This document shows, piece by piece, positions 5,731 through 7,491 of a stretch of 7,491 nucleotides of DNA. Position 1 is the first letter of the stretch, and every line of letters begins with the position of its first letter. Under the pieces are notes generated by a model that was given only the letters and a program-made list of their open reading frames with translations, had not been told where the DNA came from and made no database searches. Origin of the DNA: Methanobacterium sp. (GTDB lineage: Archaea > Methanobacteriota > Methanobacteria > Methanobacteriales > Methanobacteriaceae); contig PLXT01000043.1 of assembly GCA_003151535.1 (NCBI GenBank), positions 1 through 7,491 on the forward strand, written 5' to 3'. A program made the translations under genes and the position numbers.

Positions 5731-5744
5731 CTATTTATTTATAG
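5731..5744 (-). promoter_or_regulatory. TATA-like element before the headless small ORF
   Basis: The minus strand reads CTATAAATAAATAG. A transcription start about 25 bases on, near 5713, would be within a few bases of the ATG at 5705-5707, consistent with a leaderless or nearly leaderless message. There is no T run between this element and the gene at 5763, so readthrough from that gene is also possible. Confidence 0.3.
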
Positions 5745-5762
5745 TTTTTTATTGAGTTTAAG

Positions 5763-6122
5763 CTATCTGGTTTCCATTAATTTATCTAACTGGTTTGCTA
5801 TATGTGTCATTGCTTCATGATCAGCATCTGCCTTAACTTCGCGTGCTTCATCGGCTTTCTTCTGTGTATGTTGTAGTGCAAATAAAGCCCATAATTGTAT
5901 CCAATTACTAGACAATATTATTACGATAGCTTTAATATAATCTGGTGCCGGTATAGCTAATAATGGGATTATTATTGCCATATCAAAAAATAATATTGAA
6001 CCTAAAACATGATTTGCAATCCATTCAAGAAGTGCATCGTTCCAACGTATAAGCTTGGAACGTTCATCTCTACATTGTTTGAGTATAGAATAAGGGTGTT
6101 TAACATGTGGATTTTGTTTCAT
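5763..6122 (-). CDS. Two-helix membrane protein, DUF1003-like
   Basis: This is a 119-residue protein with a basic N-terminal region (1-30), two hydrophobic helices (about 39-58, with FFDMAIIIPLLAIPAP, and 62-84) and a long charged C-terminal helix. The second helix ends WIQLWALFALQHTQKKADEA and leads into KADADHEAMTHIANQLDKL. Two helices followed by Q-xx-Q, a charged segment and a helical tail is the layout of DUF1003-type and iron-permease-like small membrane proteins. From memory, the KADADHxAxTHIA signature also occurs in bacterial, especially actinobacterial, relatives. The function is unknown; a transport accessory role is only a guess. The start is the ATG at 6122 because GGAGTGAT (6127-6134) lies 4 bases ahead. 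The GTG at 6131 lies inside that ribosome-binding site. The gene has its own TATA box at 6193-6204. Confidence 0.8.
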   Translation of the reverse strand: MKQNPHVKHPYSILKQCRDERSKLIRWNDALLEWIANHVLGSILFFDMAIIIPLLAIPAPDYIKAIVIILSSNWIQLWALFALQHTQKKADEAREVKADADHEAMTHIANQLDKLMETR

Positions 6123-6192
6123 AATTATCACTCCATAAATATTCGATTATAATCCTCTGTGATTCAAAGAAATTTAAGTTTATCAGCATTCA

Positions 6193-6204
6193 TTTTTTAT
6201 ATTT
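6193..6204 (-). promoter_or_regulatory. TATA box for the DUF1003-like gene
   Basis: The minus strand reads AAATATAAAAAA. The predicted transcription start is near 6174, giving a leader of about 50 bases that ends in the GGAGTGAT ribosome-binding site. It lies downstream of the T8 terminator of the preceding gene, as expected for a separate unit. Confidence 0.45.
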
Positions 6205-6258
6205 CCAGATTAAACAAAATAAAACCAGATCATATGATTCCTGATAATGAATTTTGAT

Positions 6259-6266
6259 AAAAAAAA
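6259..6266 (-). terminator. T8 terminator after the DUF4013 gene
   Basis: A T8 tract on the minus strand lies 52 bases past the stop codon at 6318. It is the strongest oligo-T tract downstream of that gene and precedes the TATA box of the next gene. Confidence 0.55.
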
Positions 6267-6308
6267 GATTACTCCCACTTTATTAGATTAATTTTGCTAG
6301 TAAAATAT

Positions 6309-6331
6309 ATTCAGGGCCTATTTCCCTGAAT
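6309..6331. terminator. 8-bp hairpin across the stop codon of the DUF4013 gene
   Basis: ATTCAGGG (6309-6316) pairs perfectly with CCCTGAAT (6324-6331) around a 7-base loop that holds most of the stop codon. On the plus strand it runs straight into T6 (6331-6336), the form of a bacterial-type intrinsic terminator. On the minus strand it is followed by ATATATTTTAC. It may protect or shape the 3' end of the message, or stop antisense transcription. Confidence 0.4.
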
Positions 6332-7190
6332 TTTTTGCCATTTTAATATTGGATTTATGTTCATGTGTGGCTGTATCTAGGGCTTTAGATTCCTTGTTTA
6401 TCTGATAAATTAATGCTATAGATCTTGATTGGTAGATGTAGTAATATGGAACCAAAATTAATATCATTAGGGGTCCAACAGCAAAATAGAGAACATTAAC
6501 AGCTGCAAATATGATTAAATAGAGTATTACAGTTATTATATACCATTCTATAAGATGATTCCATCCTATTGATCCCATCTTTTCCAATAATATACGGATT
6601 TTAAAGGCAGATTTCATTTGGTTATTATTACCCATGTTTGCAATTGCAATCATCAGAACTGGTGTAATTATGATCATATATAGAAGTGTGATTGTACCGG
6701 TGATTGTTGTGTTGGTAACATTAAATAACAGTGGAACAAGATTTCCTAATCCTTGGATTAGTATTGCTTCTAGAAATGAACCTGTAATAGCCAATGGATT
6801 TAACCCAAGACCTATAAAAATTGATGTTATGGTTTGGGGAGATAATATTGCAGTAAATACAACAACTAGAATAATTGGAATAAAATATACAATTCCAACT
6901 ATAAGCACTTTAACACCAGATATAAACATATTAATCCAATTATTCATGTCTGGAAGTTCAGTGTTACCAGCTAGTGATGAATTTATAATTTTTAATGAAT
7001 ATCCATATACAAATAAAACCAGTAACAAACCAACAATGGTAATAATACCCATTATTATATTGTTTTGAACAAATATAGCTAGATCTACCAATGTACTACT
7101 AATGAGTAGTATGATTCCCAGTAATAAAATTTTCTTCCAATCCTGTAATGGATATTTCAAAGCATCCCTTATTATTCCGGTTATATTCAT
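6318..7190 (-). CDS. DUF4013 family polytopic membrane protein
   Basis: This 290-residue integral membrane protein matches the DUF4013 family, which is numerous in Methanobacteriales and has no established function. The N-terminus MNITGIIRDALKYPLQDWKK is the family signature (an amphipathic helix with YP...DW). About seven hydrophobic segments follow (roughly 20-40, 45-65, 92-117, 140-158, 165-185, 213-233, 235-253). The family core YGYSLKIINSSLAGNTELPD (62-81) precedes NNWINMFISGVK, and EKMGSIGWNHLIEWYI (203-218) and YQSRSIALIYQ (253-263) complete the pattern. The end is a polar, basic tail. The ATG start has AAGGT (7198-7202) 7 bases upstream and a good TATA box at 7240-7249. The length is within the usual range and nothing looks damaged. 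The gene appears monocistronic, with a hairpin at its stop and a T8 tract 52 bases on. Confidence 0.9.
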   Translation of the reverse strand: MNITGIIRDALKYPLQDWKKILLLGIILLISSTLVDLAIFVQNNIIMGIITIVGLLLVLFVYGYSLKIINSSLAGNTELPDMNNWINMFISGVKVLIVGIVYFIPIILVVVFTAILSPQTITSIFIGLGLNPLAITGSFLEAILIQGLGNLVPLLFNVTNTTITGTITLLYMIIITPVLMIAIANMGNNNQMKSAFKIRILLEKMGSIGWNHLIEWYIITVILYLIIFAAVNVLYFAVGPLMILILVPYYYIYQSRSIALIYQINKESKALDTATHEHKSNIKMAKNSGK

Positions 7191-7239
7191 GATTTAGACC
7201 TTATTTTTAATAGTAACTTAATTTTAGTTGTTTTATGGT

Positions 7240-7249
7240 TATTTATAAA
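7240..7249 (-). promoter_or_regulatory. TATA box for the DUF4013 gene
   Basis: The minus strand reads TTTATAAATA, close to consensus. The expected transcription start is near 7220, leaving a leader of about 30 bases that contains the AAGGT ribosome-binding site. Confidence 0.55.
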
Positions 7250-7480
7250 TGTAAACATTTTATCATATACAATAGTTTCGATGAATAATTTTTTTGAAAG
7301 CAACAATTTTCATATCATGACCTTAACTATTTTATATAGGGAATATTATAAACTATTTAATGAATATATCTCATATATTAGAAGGTATAATTCATAGACT
7401 ATGATTTTTATTTAAATTTTAACTTTAAAGGTTGATAACATTCTATATCTATCTTTTAATTCATTTATGTCTTTAATATA
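7250..7480. other. Intergenic region between divergent genes
   Basis: No open frame here has a credible start. The region is AT-rich, has a plus-strand T7 (7289-7295) and several TATA-like stretches. TTTTTATTTAAATTTT (7405-7420) is a possible plus-strand promoter for a gene beginning just right of the window. Confidence 0.35.
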
Positions 7481-7486
7481 AGGAGG
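7481..7486 (+). promoter_or_regulatory. Ribosome-binding site of a gene starting beyond the window
   Basis: AGGAGG on the plus strand is followed by only five bases before the window ends. It is the best match to the archaeal anti-Shine-Dalgarno sequence in the whole window, and its spacing would place a start codon within the next few bases. The likely gene is transcribed to the right, divergently from the DUF4013 gene. Confidence 0.5.
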
Positions 7487-7491
7487 AATAA

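Noticed and set aside
6634..7068. 144-codon plus-strand open frame opposite the DUF4013 gene
   Set aside because: It is long but is the mirror of hydrophobic codons in the sense gene, lacks a ribosome-binding site, and the sense strand has clear family motifs.

Overview
The window looks like chromosomal DNA of a methanogenic archaeon of the Methanobacteriales, most likely Methanobacterium or a close relative. The DNA is very AT-rich. Start sites use GGTGA/GGAGTGAT-type Shine-Dalgarno sequences and archaeal TATA boxes, and transcription units end in oligo-T runs. The archaeal primase genes priL and priS lie side by side, and a DUF4013 membrane protein of the kind abundant in these methanogens is present. 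The order assignment is an inference; no rRNA is in view. Every gene I can support is on the minus strand, so transcription runs from right to left.

From right to left. At 7481-7486 a strong plus-strand ribosome-binding site suggests a divergent gene starting just outside the window. A DUF4013 polytopic membrane protein (6318-7190) has its own TATA box, a hairpin over its stop codon and a T8 run. Next come a two-helix membrane protein of a DUF1003-like type (5763-6122), a headless, probably broken small gene (5533-5703), and a flavodoxin-fold, iron-sulfur-flavoprotein-like oxidoreductase (4778-5350) with a good promoter.

The stretch 3184-4498 is the most unusual part. It holds a two-helix small membrane protein (4274-4498). 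Directly downstream lies a cysteine-rich coding stretch (4073-4287) that can only be read by changing frame. A multi-helix membrane protein (3486-3935) follows, whose last helix continues in another frame (3308-3562), and then a 47-residue ORF (3184-3327) with its own ribosome-binding site. This pattern fits a zone of decaying or frameshifted small genes between intact housekeeping genes, though sequencing errors in homopolymers cannot be excluded.

The left part is a compact unit, priL (1640-2983), priS (637-1617), then a membrane-anchored PepSY-like protein (210-566), ending in two T6 runs. PriS carries the catalytic aspartates and zinc cysteines. PriL carries the C-terminal Fe-S cysteines. 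Together they form the heterodimeric replicative primase. I see no mobile element, tRNA, rRNA or CRISPR array. The best candidates for something undescribed are the hidden cysteine-rich protein, the 47-residue ORF and the headless 56-codon ORF.
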